Positions 34,383 through 44,054 of a DNA stretch of 64,000 nucleotides are shown piece by piece. The stretch is taken from positions 1-64,000 of the forward strand of contig JAEINQ010000020.1 of assembly GCA_016342285.1 (NCBI GenBank), written 5' to 3'. The notes beneath the pieces were generated by a model that saw only the letters and a program-made list of their open reading frames with translations, had not been told where the DNA came from and ran no database searches. The stretch's first letter is position 1, and each line of letters opens with the position of its first letter. Origin of the DNA: Desulfobacterales bacterium. Its GTDB lineage: Bacteria > Desulfobacterota > Desulfobacteria > Desulfobacterales > JAEINQ01. The translations under genes were made by a program, and so were the position numbers.

Positions 34383-34922
34383 ATGTCTAAATCATCGGAA
34401 GTCAAACTGCTGGTCCAAGTGGGTATCGTGGCGGCCTTTGCCACCCTGGCCTTTGTGGGAACCTTCATCATCCGTATTCCGATTCCGGCCACCGGCGGCT
34501 ATTTCAATCTGGGCGACACTTTTGTCATGACGGCGGCCCTGCTCTACGGGCCGGTGACCGGTGTCCTGGTCGGTTTGATCGGCCCGGCCATGGCCGACGC
34601 CATCGGCTTTCCCCAGTTCATCCTGGCCACGGGGGTGGTCAAGGCCCTGGAGGGGGGCGTTATGGGCTGGCTTGCCGGACCCGGTAGAGGAAAAGGAAAG
34701 GTGCTGCCTGCCTTGGCTCTGGGGGTGGTCATCCTGGTGGGGGGGTATTTTGTTTTCGAGGCATTCATCTATCCGGCGCTGGCCACGGCCATTCCCTTTT
34801 TCGGTGTCACCGATGCCAAGGCCGCCCTGGCCGAAATCGTGCCGAATCTCATTCAGGGGGTGATCAGCGCCATGATCGCCTTTGGCGTCTGGAAGGTCTT
34901 CAACCGCCAATCTGACGACTGA
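34383..34922 (+). CDS. ECF transporter S component (substrate-binding membrane subunit)
   Basis: 179 residues, with six helices and the ECF-S pattern: RIPIPATGGYFNLGDTF followed by AALLYGPVTGVLVGLIGPAMADAI. The start is the ATG at 34383 with a G-rich AGGGGGGG just before; an earlier Met in frame lacks support. S components bind vitamins or metals and pair with T and A subunits, here the two genes upstream. The substrate (riboflavin-, thiamine- or other-type) cannot be told from the sequence. Confidence 0.88.
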   Translation: MSKSSEVKLLVQVGIVAAFATLAFVGTFIIRIPIPATGGYFNLGDTFVMTAALLYGPVTGVLVGLIGPAMADAIGFPQFILATGVVKALEGGVMGWLAGPGRGKGKVLPALALGVVILVGGYFVFEAFIYPALATAIPFFGVTDAKAALAEIVPNLIQGVISAMIAFGVWKVFNRQSDD

Positions 34923-35074
34923 CCGGCAGCGTTGGATCAAGAGACGGCAACCCCGGGTTGCGGTATTCGCTGCAGATCCGCTCCAGTTCCCTGTCCAGGT
35001 CCATTCCGATTTTAATTGGATAGGCACCCATCGTCGTTTCCACTTCATAAATGTGAATTTTTGTCTAAATGGCC

Positions 35075-35629
35075 TCACCCAGATGTCTTTTGGTAAAGGC
35101 GGGCACGACTCAAGGCGATTTGAACGTCCCTGTCCGGGATCAGGCCGGCATCCAGTGCTTTGGATGTGATGGCGTCGAACGCTTTGGCCGTAACGTGAAA
35201 TTTGGGCTCCACCAGCAGAAAATGTCCCCCCGGCTTGAGCAGGCTTTGGATTTCCTTGAGAAAGGCGGCAGCGTCCGGGACTTCGTGAACCATGTAAAAA
35301 GCCAGGGCAAAATCGGCTTGCGTCTCGAGCCCGATGCGGTCAGGCTGGCAGCGATGGAGGCGAAGTTGACCATTAAGGCCGGCTTGGTCCGCCCTTTGCC
35401 GGACCTTTTCCAGCATTTCCGGCTGCAGGTCGGCCGCAATCACGGCACCGGTGACGCCGACCCTCTGGGCCAGCGGAATGGAAAAAAAGCCGGGCCCGCA
35501 GCCGACATCAACGGCCGTCTGGCCCGCGCCCACAAGATCGCCAAGGATTTTTTCCGGATCATGGACTATCCGACGCAGGGCATTGTCCAGGAAAAAGCCG
35601 ATTCGCCAGCTGCAAACATGAGGTCCCAT
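35075..35629 (-). CDS. Class I SAM-dependent methyltransferase
   Basis: 184 residues with motif I AVDVGCGPGFFSIPLA, motif II-like ADLQPEMLEK and a C-terminal LLKPGGHFLLVEPK strand. The ATG at 35629 is preceded by AAGGAGACACC; an upstream Met at 35686 is inside the operator region and less likely. The gene is divergent from a TetR regulator whose three 18-bp operators occupy the shared promoter, so the methyltransferase is almost certainly under its control. This pairing suggests response to a toxic or metalloid compound that is methylated; that is inference. Confidence 0.88.
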   Translation of the reverse strand: MGPHVCSWRIGFFLDNALRRIVHDPEKILGDLVGAGQTAVDVGCGPGFFSIPLAQRVGVTGAVIAADLQPEMLEKVRQRADQAGLNGQLRLHRCQPDRIGLETQADFALAFYMVHEVPDAAAFLKEIQSLLKPGGHFLLVEPKFHVTAKAFDAITSKALDAGLIPDRDVQIALSRARLYQKTSG

Positions 35630-35683
35630 GGTGTCTCCTTCGGTATTTTGCTTGATATGGAATAAAATGGGTTGCCATAAAAA

Positions 35684-35760
35684 CATGAACTATAGTTCAT
35701 GATTGACAAAATACGAACCGTGGTTCATGTTGTCAAGAGAAAAATGAACTATGGTTCGTA
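35684..35760. promoter_or_regulatory. Three TetR-type operators with divergent promoters
   Basis: Three 18-base near-palindromes: CATGAACTATAGTTCATG (35684-35701, perfect), TACGAACCGTGGTTCATG (35712-35729) and AATGAACTATGGTTCGTA (35743-35760). TTGACA boxes lie among them on both strands (35703-35708 plus; complement near 35730-35735), so binding would block transcription both ways. Confidence 0.88.
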
Positions 35761-35819
35761 TTTTCTTGACAAGCTCATGGTGATTCCCTATGAATCATTG
35801 CAATAATGGAGGGTTATAT

Positions 35820-36440
35820 ATGGCTGAAGCTGTTCAACCGGTACGGAAACCGAGACAGAAGCGCGGAATCGAAACCAGGCAGCGGATTATCGATGCGGCC
35901 CAGGCGCTATTTTCGAGAAAGGGCTATCACGCCACCAATTCCAAGGAGATCGCCGCCGAAGCCGGGGTGGCCATCGGCAGCTTTTACGCTTATTTCAAGG
36001 ACAAAAAACAGCTTTTCTTAGAAGTGCTCAAACGACACATCGAAGCAACCAAGGCAATGATCATGACCCGCATGCAGGAGATTGATTTTTCCAGCGAATC
36101 GGTCAATGAAGCCATTTATCTTCTGATCAAAGCCCTCTACAAAGCCCATGACCTGTCACCGGACTTTCACCGGGAGGCCGAGGCCATGCGGTATTCCGAT
36201 CCCGAAGTGGCACAACTCCACGATGTGTTCCATGAGAGTTTTCGCACCGACTTTGCAGCGCTTCTTGATTCTTTCAAGGCCAGACTTCGGGTAACCGACA
36301 TTGAGGCCGCGGCCCATATCGTCATGGCGGCGTCTGAAGAGATCGTCCATTCCACGAAAATTTTCGGTGAAACCCAAATCGAGGAAGATCGACTGCTGTC
36401 CGGTTTGGCCGACATGATCTGCCGGTATCTTTTTAAATAA
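35820..36440 (+). CDS. TetR family transcriptional regulator
   Basis: 206 residues from the ATG at 35820, chosen for the GGAGGG eight bases upstream. The N-terminal helix-turn-helix is IIDAAQALFSRKGYHATNSK, then IAAEAGVAIGSFYAYFKDK, a textbook TetR domain. The C-terminal ligand-binding domain is all-helical and unassigned. It should repress itself and the divergent methyltransferase by binding the three operators in between. The ligand is unknown. Confidence 0.94.
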   Translation: MAEAVQPVRKPRQKRGIETRQRIIDAAQALFSRKGYHATNSKEIAAEAGVAIGSFYAYFKDKKQLFLEVLKRHIEATKAMIMTRMQEIDFSSESVNEAIYLLIKALYKAHDLSPDFHREAEAMRYSDPEVAQLHDVFHESFRTDFAALLDSFKARLRVTDIEAAAHIVMAASEEIVHSTKIFGETQIEEDRLLSGLADMICRYLFK

Positions 36441-36660
36441 TCGGTGTCGGATTCCTGGCTAAAGATTCCAAACGCTCTCCGGCAGGACCTGCAGGATGGG
36501 TAGGGGTCGACCGTTTCCGGTGAACCGGGCAGGATGTGGCATCGTGTTGATGAACACATGACTAGGGGTATGCCATTACAGCCGGGTCCAATTTCGCCGA
36601 CAGGCAACAAATCCTGCCAGTCAACCTGATTTTCTGATAGGATATACAGGAGCACACAAA

Positions 36661-37449
36661 GTGAACAAGGAGGCGATGTTGACCGACTGGAAACCAGATC
36701 TCTATATGCGATTCAACTCGGAACGGACCCAGCCTTCCATTGATTTGATTTATAGAATTGCGCAAGTTGAACCAAAATCAATCATCGATATTGGCTGCGG
36801 CCCGGGAAACAGTACTCGGGTTTTAGTCAATCGGTGGCCCAAGTCTAAAATCATTGGAATTGATAGCTCGGCAGCAATGATCCAAAAAGCAAGGCAGGAT
36901 TACCCCAATCAAGAGTGGGTAATAGCAGATGCAACATCCTATGAGCCCGAAATAAAATTCGACATTGTTTTTTCAAATGCAGCCATACAATGGATACCAA
37001 ACCATGAAGCGTTGTTAATGAGATTTTATTCCTTTCTCTCTGATCGTGGTATTGTTGCCATACAGATACCACAATTTTGGGATATGTCACTCGGACAAAT
37101 CATAAACAACATCGCCAACAAGAATCGGTGGAGAGAACGAACGGCTGGCATTTCAAGTCTTTTCACAATCGAAAATCGTTCATTCTATTATGACATCTTG
37201 TCTAAGCTGTTCAGCTCAATAGAAATGTGGGAAACCCAGTATATGCATATTTTAGAAAGTCATGGGGCAATCATAGAAATGATGAGAAGCACCGGGTTGA
37301 AGCCTTACCTTGAAAAAATAGATAATGATGCTGATAAAGAAGTATTTGAAGGGGCGGTATTAGAAGAAATAAAAAAAGCGTATCCAATACAAAAAAATGG
37401 GAAGGTCATTTTGCCATTCAAAAGGTTGTTTTTTATCGGTTATAGATAA
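36661..37449 (+). CDS. Trans-aconitate 2-methyltransferase-like SAM methyltransferase
   Basis: 262 residues with LTDWKPDLYMRFNSERTQP at the N-terminus, typical of Tam, then motif I IIDIGCGPGNSTRVL and FDIVFSNAAIQWIPNHE. Tam methylates trans-aconitate formed from the citric-cycle intermediate. GTG 36661 follows CAGGAG by eight bases; ATG 36676 is an alternative start. The gene is visibly AT-richer than its surroundings, as is the next gene, so both may have arrived together. Substrate is inferred from the family. Confidence 0.85.
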   Translation: MNKEAMLTDWKPDLYMRFNSERTQPSIDLIYRIAQVEPKSIIDIGCGPGNSTRVLVNRWPKSKIIGIDSSAAMIQKARQDYPNQEWVIADATSYEPEIKFDIVFSNAAIQWIPNHEALLMRFYSFLSDRGIVAIQIPQFWDMSLGQIINNIANKNRWRERTAGISSLFTIENRSFYYDILSKLFSSIEMWETQYMHILESHGAIIEMMRSTGLKPYLEKIDNDADKEVFEGAVLEEIKKAYPIQKNGKVILPFKRLFFIGYR

Positions 37450-37496
37450 TAAATTCGTAAATCATAACAGTGAAATTTCTTTTTCAAGGAAATGCA

Positions 37497-38204
37497 ATGA
37501 ATGAAAACCATAAAAAGTTTAAAAGCTCCCCAAAAAGGTATCAGCCCAAGGGGCTTTCTATAATCCATGAAGACCATGATATTTTAGTTGTGGACAAAAC
37601 GAGTGGCCTCTTAACCGTTAGCAATGACAAGGTAAAAGAGAATACAGCGTATTTTCTTTTGAATAATTACGTGCGGAAAGGGAACCAAAAATCAAAACGC
37701 CGAATATTTATCGTACATCGTCTGGATCGAGATACCTCCGGCATTCTTGTTTTTGCTAAAAACATAAATGCCAAGCGCTATCTTCAGGAAGGGTGGCAGG
37801 GATTTAAGAAGATATATTGTGCCGTTGTAACGGGAATATTGCCAGAGAAAGAGGGGACAATTACGTCATACCTGGCGGAAAACAGTGCCCGCAAAATGTA
37901 CTCCGTTGATGACCCCAAGAAAGGCAAGCATTCCAAAACCGGGTATAAAGTTTTGAAAGAATCAAAACGTTACAGTCTTCTTGAAGTCGATTTGCTCACG
38001 GGAAGGAAAAATCAGATCCGGGTCCATTTTTCGGAAAAAGGGTGTCCGGTTGCTGGAGATGACAAGTATGGCATAAAGGAAAAGGGGGTTAAGAGGCTTG
38101 CACTCCATGCAACCTCCATTACGATATCGCACCCCTATACAAAAGAGACGATGACCTTTGAGACAAAGGTTCCCGCTTATTTCAAATCCTTGATGGCCAT
38201 GTAA
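37497..38204 (+). CDS. RluA-family RNA pseudouridine synthase
   Basis: About 235 residues from ATG 37497, which has CAAGGAAA before it. The catalytic motif HRLDRDTSGILVFAKN holds the nucleophilic Asp, and GRKNQIRVHFSEKGCPVAGDDKYG is the conserved RluA C-terminal signature. There is no S4 domain, so it is closest to the short RluA/RluC-like forms. It modifies a uridine in rRNA or tRNA; the position is unknown. Composition is AT-rich relative to neighbours. Confidence 0.9.
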   Translation: MNENHKKFKSSPKRYQPKGLSIIHEDHDILVVDKTSGLLTVSNDKVKENTAYFLLNNYVRKGNQKSKRRIFIVHRLDRDTSGILVFAKNINAKRYLQEGWQGFKKIYCAVVTGILPEKEGTITSYLAENSARKMYSVDDPKKGKHSKTGYKVLKESKRYSLLEVDLLTGRKNQIRVHFSEKGCPVAGDDKYGIKEKGVKRLALHATSITISHPYTKETMTFETKVPAYFKSLMAM

Positions 38205-38311
38205 AAAATCTGAATTTAGAACCTTTGTTCTTTGTGTGCGTTGTGCCTTTGAGGTCTTAAACGACTTTTCACGAATGCATCAACCCTATGGACAAACCAA
38301 AGGAAAAAACA

Positions 38312-39265
38312 ATGAAAACCCTCCATTTTGAAAACGGTGACCGGATGCCCATTCTGGGATTGGGAACCTGGAAGTCAAACCCCGGCGACGTTTACGGGGC
38401 CGTGAAAGAGGCCGTTCGCATAGGCTACCGGCACATCGATTGCGCGCCTATTTATGGAAACGAACCCGAAGTCGGCCAGGCCCTGTCCGAGTCCTTCCGT
38501 GAGGGGGTCGTGACCCGGGAAGAGATGTGGGTCACTTCCAAGCTGTGGAACGATGCCCATGGACCCGAGGACGTTCAGGCCGCCCTGGAAAAGACCCTTG
38601 GGGATCTGCAGCTGGATTATCTGGATCTGCACCTGATTCATTGGCCGGTCGCTTTCAAAAAGGGCGTTCAGTTTCCCAGCTCGGCTTCGGAAACGATTGC
38701 CCTGGCGGATCTGCCGTCTTCCAAAACCTGGACAGCCATGGAAGCCCTGGTGGACAAGGGCCTGTGCCGGCACATTGGCGTCTGCAACTTCAGTATTCCC
38801 AAGCTCCGGTCCCTGATCGACGGTGCGCGGCTGAAGCCGGCGATGAATCAGATTGAGCTCCATCCTTACCTGCAACAGGCCGCCATGGTCGATTTCTGCA
38901 GGGAAAATGGTGTTTACCTGACCGCCTACTCGCCGCTGGGATCGGGGGACCGGCCCGCCGGGCTAAAGGCCGCTGACGAGCCCGTCCTGTTGGCCGATCC
39001 CACCATTGGGACCATTGCACAGCGGCGGGGGGTCTCCCCGGCCCAGGTGCTCATTGCCTGGGCGATCCAGCGGGGGACGGTGGTGATTCCCAAGTCGGTC
39101 AACCCGGAACGGATGGTCCAGAATCTGGCCGGCGCAGAGGTGTCGCTCACCCAAGAGGACATGGAGGCGATCACCGGACTCGATCGGCACCGACGTTATG
39201 TCGGTGGCGATTTTTTCGCCGTTGAGGGCAGCTCTTACACGGTGTCGGGCCTCTGGGACGAATGA
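38312..39265 (+). CDS. Aldo/keto reductase
   Basis: 317 residues of TIM-barrel NADPH oxidoreductase. The catalytic tetrad is visible as Asp and Tyr in HIDCAPIYGNE, Lys in VTSKLWN and His in LIHWP. The cofactor-binding KSVNPERMVQN lies near the C-terminus. The ATG at 38312 has AAAGGA upstream; the frame opens eight codons earlier. The enzyme reduces aldehydes or ketones to alcohols. The gene is single and of core composition. Confidence 0.92.
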   Translation: MKTLHFENGDRMPILGLGTWKSNPGDVYGAVKEAVRIGYRHIDCAPIYGNEPEVGQALSESFREGVVTREEMWVTSKLWNDAHGPEDVQAALEKTLGDLQLDYLDLHLIHWPVAFKKGVQFPSSASETIALADLPSSKTWTAMEALVDKGLCRHIGVCNFSIPKLRSLIDGARLKPAMNQIELHPYLQQAAMVDFCRENGVYLTAYSPLGSGDRPAGLKAADEPVLLADPTIGTIAQRRGVSPAQVLIAWAIQRGTVVIPKSVNPERMVQNLAGAEVSLTQEDMEAITGLDRHRRYVGGDFFAVEGSSYTVSGLWDE

Positions 39266-39379
39266 CGATCCGTGACGCCGCGAAACCGAGCGATGCTTGC
39301 GGATCGATGAGGGTGTCCATCCTTATTTTTTTCTCCCTGCGGATCTGAAGATCAAGGGGCCTAACAGCGGGCCGAAAGA

Positions 39380-40606
39380 GTGCCTTGTCATATCTGCAAT
39401 TCGCTTCTTCCCTCATGTGTCCGGGACTTGATAAAATTGGAAAAAGGGATCTTCAAACTGCAGTTTGCCGTATTTGCGCTGGTATCGGCATCCTTTACCA
39501 ATATCTATATCACGCAACCGATTCTGCCGGTGCTCCAGGAAGAATTCGGGGTAACCCCGGTACAGGTTTCCTTGACCGTATCGGCCGTGATTCTGGGCAT
39601 TGTCCTGTCGAATCTTTTTTTCGGATATTTATCAGACCGGGTTTCCATTCATCCCATTATTCTTGTGGGAGGCGTCTGCGTGGCAGCGGGCGGGCTTGTC
39701 TCGGCCCTGACCCATAATTTCAGCGTTTTGGTGGGGGCCCGCCTGTTCCAAGGCTTGTTTATCCCGGCGCTGACCACCAGCCTGGCCGCCTGGCTGGCCC
39801 GAACCCTTCCCGTAAGGCGGCTCAGCGTCGTTATGGGCTCCTATGTGTCCGCCACGGTTCTTGGCGGGTTGGGAGGGCGCTTGCTGGGCGGCTGGATTCA
39901 TCCGCCCTTTCATTGGCGCTATGCGTTCATATCCGCGTCTGTATTGATTTTGACGGCAACCCTGTTGGCGCTAATGGCACTGCCCCGAGCGCCGGTGAAG
40001 AAAACCACCTCGGGGAAAACAGGCGACGGCTATTTATCCTTGTTGAAGCGAAGGGACCTGCTGCCGGTCTATTTCTGCGGCGCCGGCGGTCTGCTGATCT
40101 TCTCCCCGGTATTCAATTTCCTGCCATACCGGCTGGCCGGTGTTCCGTTTCAATTCTCCACCGAGCTGATTACCCTGATCTACCTGGTCTATGTGCTAGG
40201 GATATTCCTGGGACCGCTGGCCGGAAGGATCAGCAACCGCTTTGGCGGCGGAAACGCCCTGATGGCCGGAACCTTCGTTCTCGGCCTGTCCCTGGCGCTG
40301 CTGCTGATCCCCTCGGTGGTTGCCGTGATTGTCGGACTGTTGGGGGTCTGTGCCGGATTTTTCACCATCCATGCCGTGGCCGTGGGGCTGCTGAACCAGA
40401 AGCTCTCCGGGAGCCATGGAAAGGCCAATGCCCTTTACGTGTTGTTTTACTATGCCGGCGGGTGGATCGGGATCACGGGCGCGGGATTCGCCTTCCAGAA
40501 GGCCGGATGGAACGCCGTAGTCGGCTTTGTAATGTGTTTTCTGATGATTCCCTTGATAACGGGCATTCTTGAAAGCAGGTCGAAGCCGGCCATATCAGGC
40601 CCATAA
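39380..40606 (+). CDS. MFS transporter (YnfM-like)
   Basis: About 400 residues with 12 membrane helices and the MFS loop motif GYLSDRVSIHP between helices 2 and 3. The opening helix NIYITQPILPVLQEEFGVTP is typical of the YnfM/CynX-like drug or anion exporters. The start is uncertain: GTG 39380 is the earliest, and the protein proper begins near FKLQFAVFALV. The gene stands alone with no regulator next to it. Substrate is unknown. Confidence 0.88.
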   Translation: MPCHICNSLLPSCVRDLIKLEKGIFKLQFAVFALVSASFTNIYITQPILPVLQEEFGVTPVQVSLTVSAVILGIVLSNLFFGYLSDRVSIHPIILVGGVCVAAGGLVSALTHNFSVLVGARLFQGLFIPALTTSLAAWLARTLPVRRLSVVMGSYVSATVLGGLGGRLLGGWIHPPFHWRYAFISASVLILTATLLALMALPRAPVKKTTSGKTGDGYLSLLKRRDLLPVYFCGAGGLLIFSPVFNFLPYRLAGVPFQFSTELITLIYLVYVLGIFLGPLAGRISNRFGGGNALMAGTFVLGLSLALLLIPSVVAVIVGLLGVCAGFFTIHAVAVGLLNQKLSGSHGKANALYVLFYYAGGWIGITGAGFAFQKAGWNAVVGFVMCFLMIPLITGILESRSKPAISGP

Positions 40607-40722
40607 GGCCGCCGAAGGCCGGCCGATGCATCCCCTCCGCGGTGCCGACAGCCGCGACACGCCCCGACCACTTCCAGGGTCGGCGGCATTCCCAGGATGC
40701 ATAGAACTCTTGAACTCAAAGA

Positions 40723-41299
40723 CTATCCCGATGCGTCCCATCCGCTCAGCCGGTAGTAATCGGCGCGCATTGATGCAAGTTCTTCCTCGGTGATGGCGTA
40801 GGCCAGCCCCATCCCCTTCAGAGCCCGGGGGTCGTAGCCGGGCGGCTCCATCCCCTTCACATGGATGGCCAGATCCTCCAGGTCCCAGGCGGCGGCCGCA
40901 TGACGAATGCCCCGGGCCAGCACGTCTCCGATACCCTCCCTTGAGGCGATCAGGCCAAGCAGTCCGGCGATGGCATCCACCTGGCCGCAGTCGATGTTAA
41001 AGTCGATGCGCCCTCTCCGTTTGGCCTCGATAGCAAAAGCGCAAAGGTTGCCCGCTGTGATGGTGTCCATCCCCAGCCGGTCGCAGAGGTCGTTTAAGTG
41101 GGCGATTTCTTCGATTGGACGCCCAGTTCTCGTAGTGACCCTAGGGACCAGTACCGGGTGGGAAAGGCATGGTGTTTGTTGGCCACTTCCACCATGGCCG
41201 CGGTTCCCTTGGTCCGGTAGCTGATCACGCCGGGATTCTCCCGGTTGTCGGCCATGATCCGTTTGGAAAAGGGGGCCAGGGCGCTGGGATCGTGAATGG
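40723..41299 (-). pseudogene. Tungsten aldehyde:ferredoxin oxidoreductase (AOR), decayed
   Basis: Fragments of AOR in order on the minus strand. SKRIMADNRENPGVISY and GTAAMVEVANKHHAFPTRYW come first in one frame, which stops near 41108. IAHLNDLCDRLGMDTITAGN and GMEPPGYDPRALKGMGLAYA follow in another. ADYYRLSGWDASG from the far C-terminus is then joined directly, before a stop. The N-terminal domain and two internal stretches are missing compared with the roughly 600-residue enzyme. So this is a pseudogene with at least one frameshift and large deletions. It lies just after an intact DUF166 gene. Confidence 0.85.
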
Positions 41300-41302
41300 G
41301 GG

Positions 41303-41941
41303 CTAAGATTCCCGGACATTTTTCACCGCTTTTTCCAGGGCCGCAGCGTGAATGTCACCAGCGAAATGGATGGGGCTTTTTCCGCCGATGGGGTCCCAGT
41401 CCGCGCCGTCGGCCGAGCAGAAAAACTGGGTTTCCAGTCCCATTCGGATGATCGCTTCATCCACGGTCATGCCGGTCACCTTTTTTGCCGCCTCCCAGGT
41501 GGCGCCGCAGGGGGCCCCGCGAAGAATGTCGATCCGTTGAACCCTGCCGTTTTCCAGGGCGACCTCAAATTCCGGTGCGCCGAATTGTCTTCCGTATTCG
41601 CCGAGGCGCTCCATTTTCGAAAGGCCGCAGCAGGTCGGCGGTGTGATGGCCCCTTCCAGGCGGGTCTTTTTCCGGGACGCCACAATGGGAATCCCTTTTT
41701 CGCGGCAGATCAGGGCCAGGTCATGGCAAAGGTCCGGGTGCTTAAGGTAATCGAGAACCAGATCGGCGTCGATCTCTTGGGGAAGGTATTCACGGCCGTC
41801 TTCGATCATGGCCGGCACGGGAACGTCGATGGAAATGGTTTTGATGACAAAGCGATCCCGGCCGAATTTTAGAATCCCAGCAATTTTGCTCTGACCGCTG
41901 CCGTTTTGCTCAAAGACGACGATTTTCTGTTTTCTGTTCAC
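41303..41941 (-). CDS. DUF166 family protein
   Basis: A 212-residue protein matching the DUF166 family, sometimes annotated thymidylate synthase-like, seen mainly in methanogens and anaerobic bacteria. Conserved features include a pair of cysteines in TPPTCCGLSKM and another in RGAPCGATWEAAKKV, followed by Cys in ETQFFCSADGADWDP. The arrangement of conserved cysteines suggests a metal or cluster. It has no membrane segment. Function is not established. Confidence 0.82.
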   Translation of the reverse strand: MNRKQKIVVFEQNGSGQSKIAGILKFGRDRFVIKTISIDVPVPAMIEDGREYLPQEIDADLVLDYLKHPDLCHDLALICREKGIPIVASRKKTRLEGAITPPTCCGLSKMERLGEYGRQFGAPEFEVALENGRVQRIDILRGAPCGATWEAAKKVTGMTVDEAIIRMGLETQFFCSADGADWDPIGGKSPIHFAGDIHAAALEKAVKNVRES

Positions 41942-42104
41942 GGGATCTCCGTATCTGTTTTTGGCGTTTGGTTCACCAAAGGCACGAAGGTCACAAAGGT
42001 GGGAATTTTAAGGGAAGTTCTTTTTCTTTGTGGGCTTTGTGTCTTTGTGGTTTTCACGACTTTTATATCTGCCTTGATGCCGCACCATGGATCGATCGGC
42101 CCGA

Positions 42105-44018
42105 CTATCCGTCTTCGGATTCCAGGGCGGCAAGTTTTTCGTCCAAGTCGGCCCGCCGCCGATCGTGGTCTTCGCTGACCGTCTCCAGTTCGTCAAAGAG
42201 CCGGTCGATGCCGGTCTGGCATCGGTGAATGTCCCGGGACAGGGCCGAGATGCGGCTGCCTTCACTTTTTCCCGCGGCCACCACCATCTCTTGGTTGAGC
42301 CTTGCCAGCTCGGTTTCGCCGGTTTCGATGCGGCCTTCCAGGTCGGTGATCTTTTTTGCCAGGGGTTTCAGTGCCCGGGATCGGTCGGCCACCAGGGCCG
42401 AGCGCATCTGGCGCATCTCCTTTTTGCTGATTTTCAGCCGGGTTTCCGCTTTTTCGGCTGGATCTTCGTCCTTTTCGACCGCTGTTTCGATCGGAGGGAC
42501 TTTTTTTTTTCGCGGCGACCCGAAGCCGCCGCCTTCTTCTTCCCATCCCCATCGGTCCAGAAAGTCTTGGTATCCCCCTTCGAACACGTGGACCCCATCT
42601 TGCTGGAAGATGACGAGGCGCTGGGCCAGGGCCTGAAGGAACAGTTCATTGTGGGTGACCATGATCACCGTTCCGTCGAAACTGTCAATGGCCGCCAGCA
42701 TGGCGTCGCAGGCATCCATGTCCAGGTGGTTGGTCGGTTCGTCCAGCAGCAGCAGGTTGACCGGCGTGACCAGGAGTTTGCCCAGCATGACCCGGCTTTT
42801 CTCTCCACCGGAAAGCACACTGACCCGCTTGAGGGCATCGTCGCCGGAAAACATCATGGCGCCGGCAATGTTGCGGGCCTGCTGGCGATCCGTCTCCGGG
42901 TGGGCATAGAGGATCTCCTCTTCCACGGTGCGTTCATCGACCAGGCTCTGGACGTTGGTCTGCTCGAAAAAGCCGATTTCCACGTTGGGATTATAAGCCA
43001 CCTCGCCCGAATCGGGCTTCAGGTCACCGGCCAAAAGCTTGAGCAGGGTGGTCTTTCCCCGGCCATTGTTTCCGATGATCCCGATTCGGTCGCCGGCGTT
43101 GAGGCTGAAGTCCAGGTTTTGAATCAGCGGCGCGGCCGGATCGTAGCCAAAGGTGAGCTCGTCGGTGCGCATGACGTGTTTGGCGGAAAAAGGCTTGGTT
43201 CTGAAGGAAAAGTCGAGGGTGTCCATCGCCTGGAGCTTGTCTTTTTTCTCCATCTTGGCCAGGGTCTTGACCCGGGACTGGACCAGGTTGGCCAGCCGGG
43301 CCTTGGCCCGGAACCGGGAGATGAACAACTCGATCTCCTTGCGTTTTCGCTGGTCATTGAGACGGGTTTTTTCGTAGACTTCCTCGTCCTGGGCCAGTTG
43401 GGAATAGTATTTTTCGGTGTTCCCGGACACCTTTCGCACCTTTTGCCGGTGGATGCCGACCACGTGCGTCACCACCTGGTCCATAAACCCCCGATCGTGG
43501 GTGATCAGGAGCAGTTCCCGGGGCCAGGCGTTTAGGAACCGAATGATCCAGCGGATGGAGGTAATGTCCAGGTAATTGGTCGGCTCATCCAGCAGCAGCA
43601 GGTCCGGTTCGCTGACCAGCACCTTGGCCAGGTTGAGACGGACCTGATAGCCGCCGGAAAACTCTTCGGGGGCACGGCTCATGTCCGCCTCGCTGAACCC
43701 GAGGCCCACCAGGATCTTTTCCACCTTCCAGGAGTGGTCCTTTTCCGCTTCCACCAGGCCGGTCATGCCCTCTTCCAGCACCGTCGGTCGGCTGAACGTC
43801 AGGTGCTGCTGCACATAACCAATGCGGTAGTTTTTCGGTACGGTGACCGAACCGTCGTCTGCGGTCTCGGCGCCCGTGATGAGGCGCAGCAGGGTGGTTT
43901 TGCCGTGGCCGTTGCGACCCACGAGGCCCACCCGTTCCCGGGATCCGATCTGGAAGCTGGCCCGGTCGAAAAGAACCTGCCCCCCATAGCCTTTGCTTAA
44001 GTTTTCGATGCTGATCAT
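42105..44018 (-). CDS. ABC-F family ATPase
   Basis: 637 residues with two ABC ATPase domains and no membrane part. Walker A motifs are GRNGHGKTTLL and GNNGRGKTTLL, signatures FSGGYQVRL and LSGGEKSRVM, Walker B LLLLDEPTNYLD and LLLLDEPTNHLD. The interdomain linker and a C-terminal coiled coil (about 520-630) place it in the ABC-F group that acts on ribosomes, or, as Uup, in DNA metabolism. The ATG at 44018 begins the first domain (MISIENLSKGYGG). It ends the Ktr/Trk strand cluster, 37 bases after the RCK gene. Confidence 0.92.
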   Translation of the reverse strand: MISIENLSKGYGGQVLFDRASFQIGSRERVGLVGRNGHGKTTLLRLITGAETADDGSVTVPKNYRIGYVQQHLTFSRPTVLEEGMTGLVEAEKDHSWKVEKILVGLGFSEADMSRAPEEFSGGYQVRLNLAKVLVSEPDLLLLDEPTNYLDITSIRWIIRFLNAWPRELLLITHDRGFMDQVVTHVVGIHRQKVRKVSGNTEKYYSQLAQDEEVYEKTRLNDQRKRKEIELFISRFRAKARLANLVQSRVKTLAKMEKKDKLQAMDTLDFSFRTKPFSAKHVMRTDELTFGYDPAAPLIQNLDFSLNAGDRIGIIGNNGRGKTTLLKLLAGDLKPDSGEVAYNPNVEIGFFEQTNVQSLVDERTVEEEILYAHPETDRQQARNIAGAMMFSGDDALKRVSVLSGGEKSRVMLGKLLVTPVNLLLLDEPTNHLDMDACDAMLAAIDSFDGTVIMVTHNELFLQALAQRLVIFQQDGVHVFEGGYQDFLDRWGWEEEGGGFGSPRKKKVPPIETAVEKDEDPAEKAETRLKISKKEMRQMRSALVADRSRALKPLAKKITDLEGRIETGETELARLNQEMVVAAGKSEGSRISALSRDIHRCQTGIDRLFDELETVSEDHDRRRADLDEKLAALESEDG

Positions 44019-44054
44019 GGGATGCGATATAATGGAAACCCAGCAGGGTGTCAA

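Noticed and set aside
42087-43535. 482-codon plus-strand frame opposite the ABC-F gene
   Set aside because: Composition artefact: the opposite strand has two complete ABC ATPase domains.
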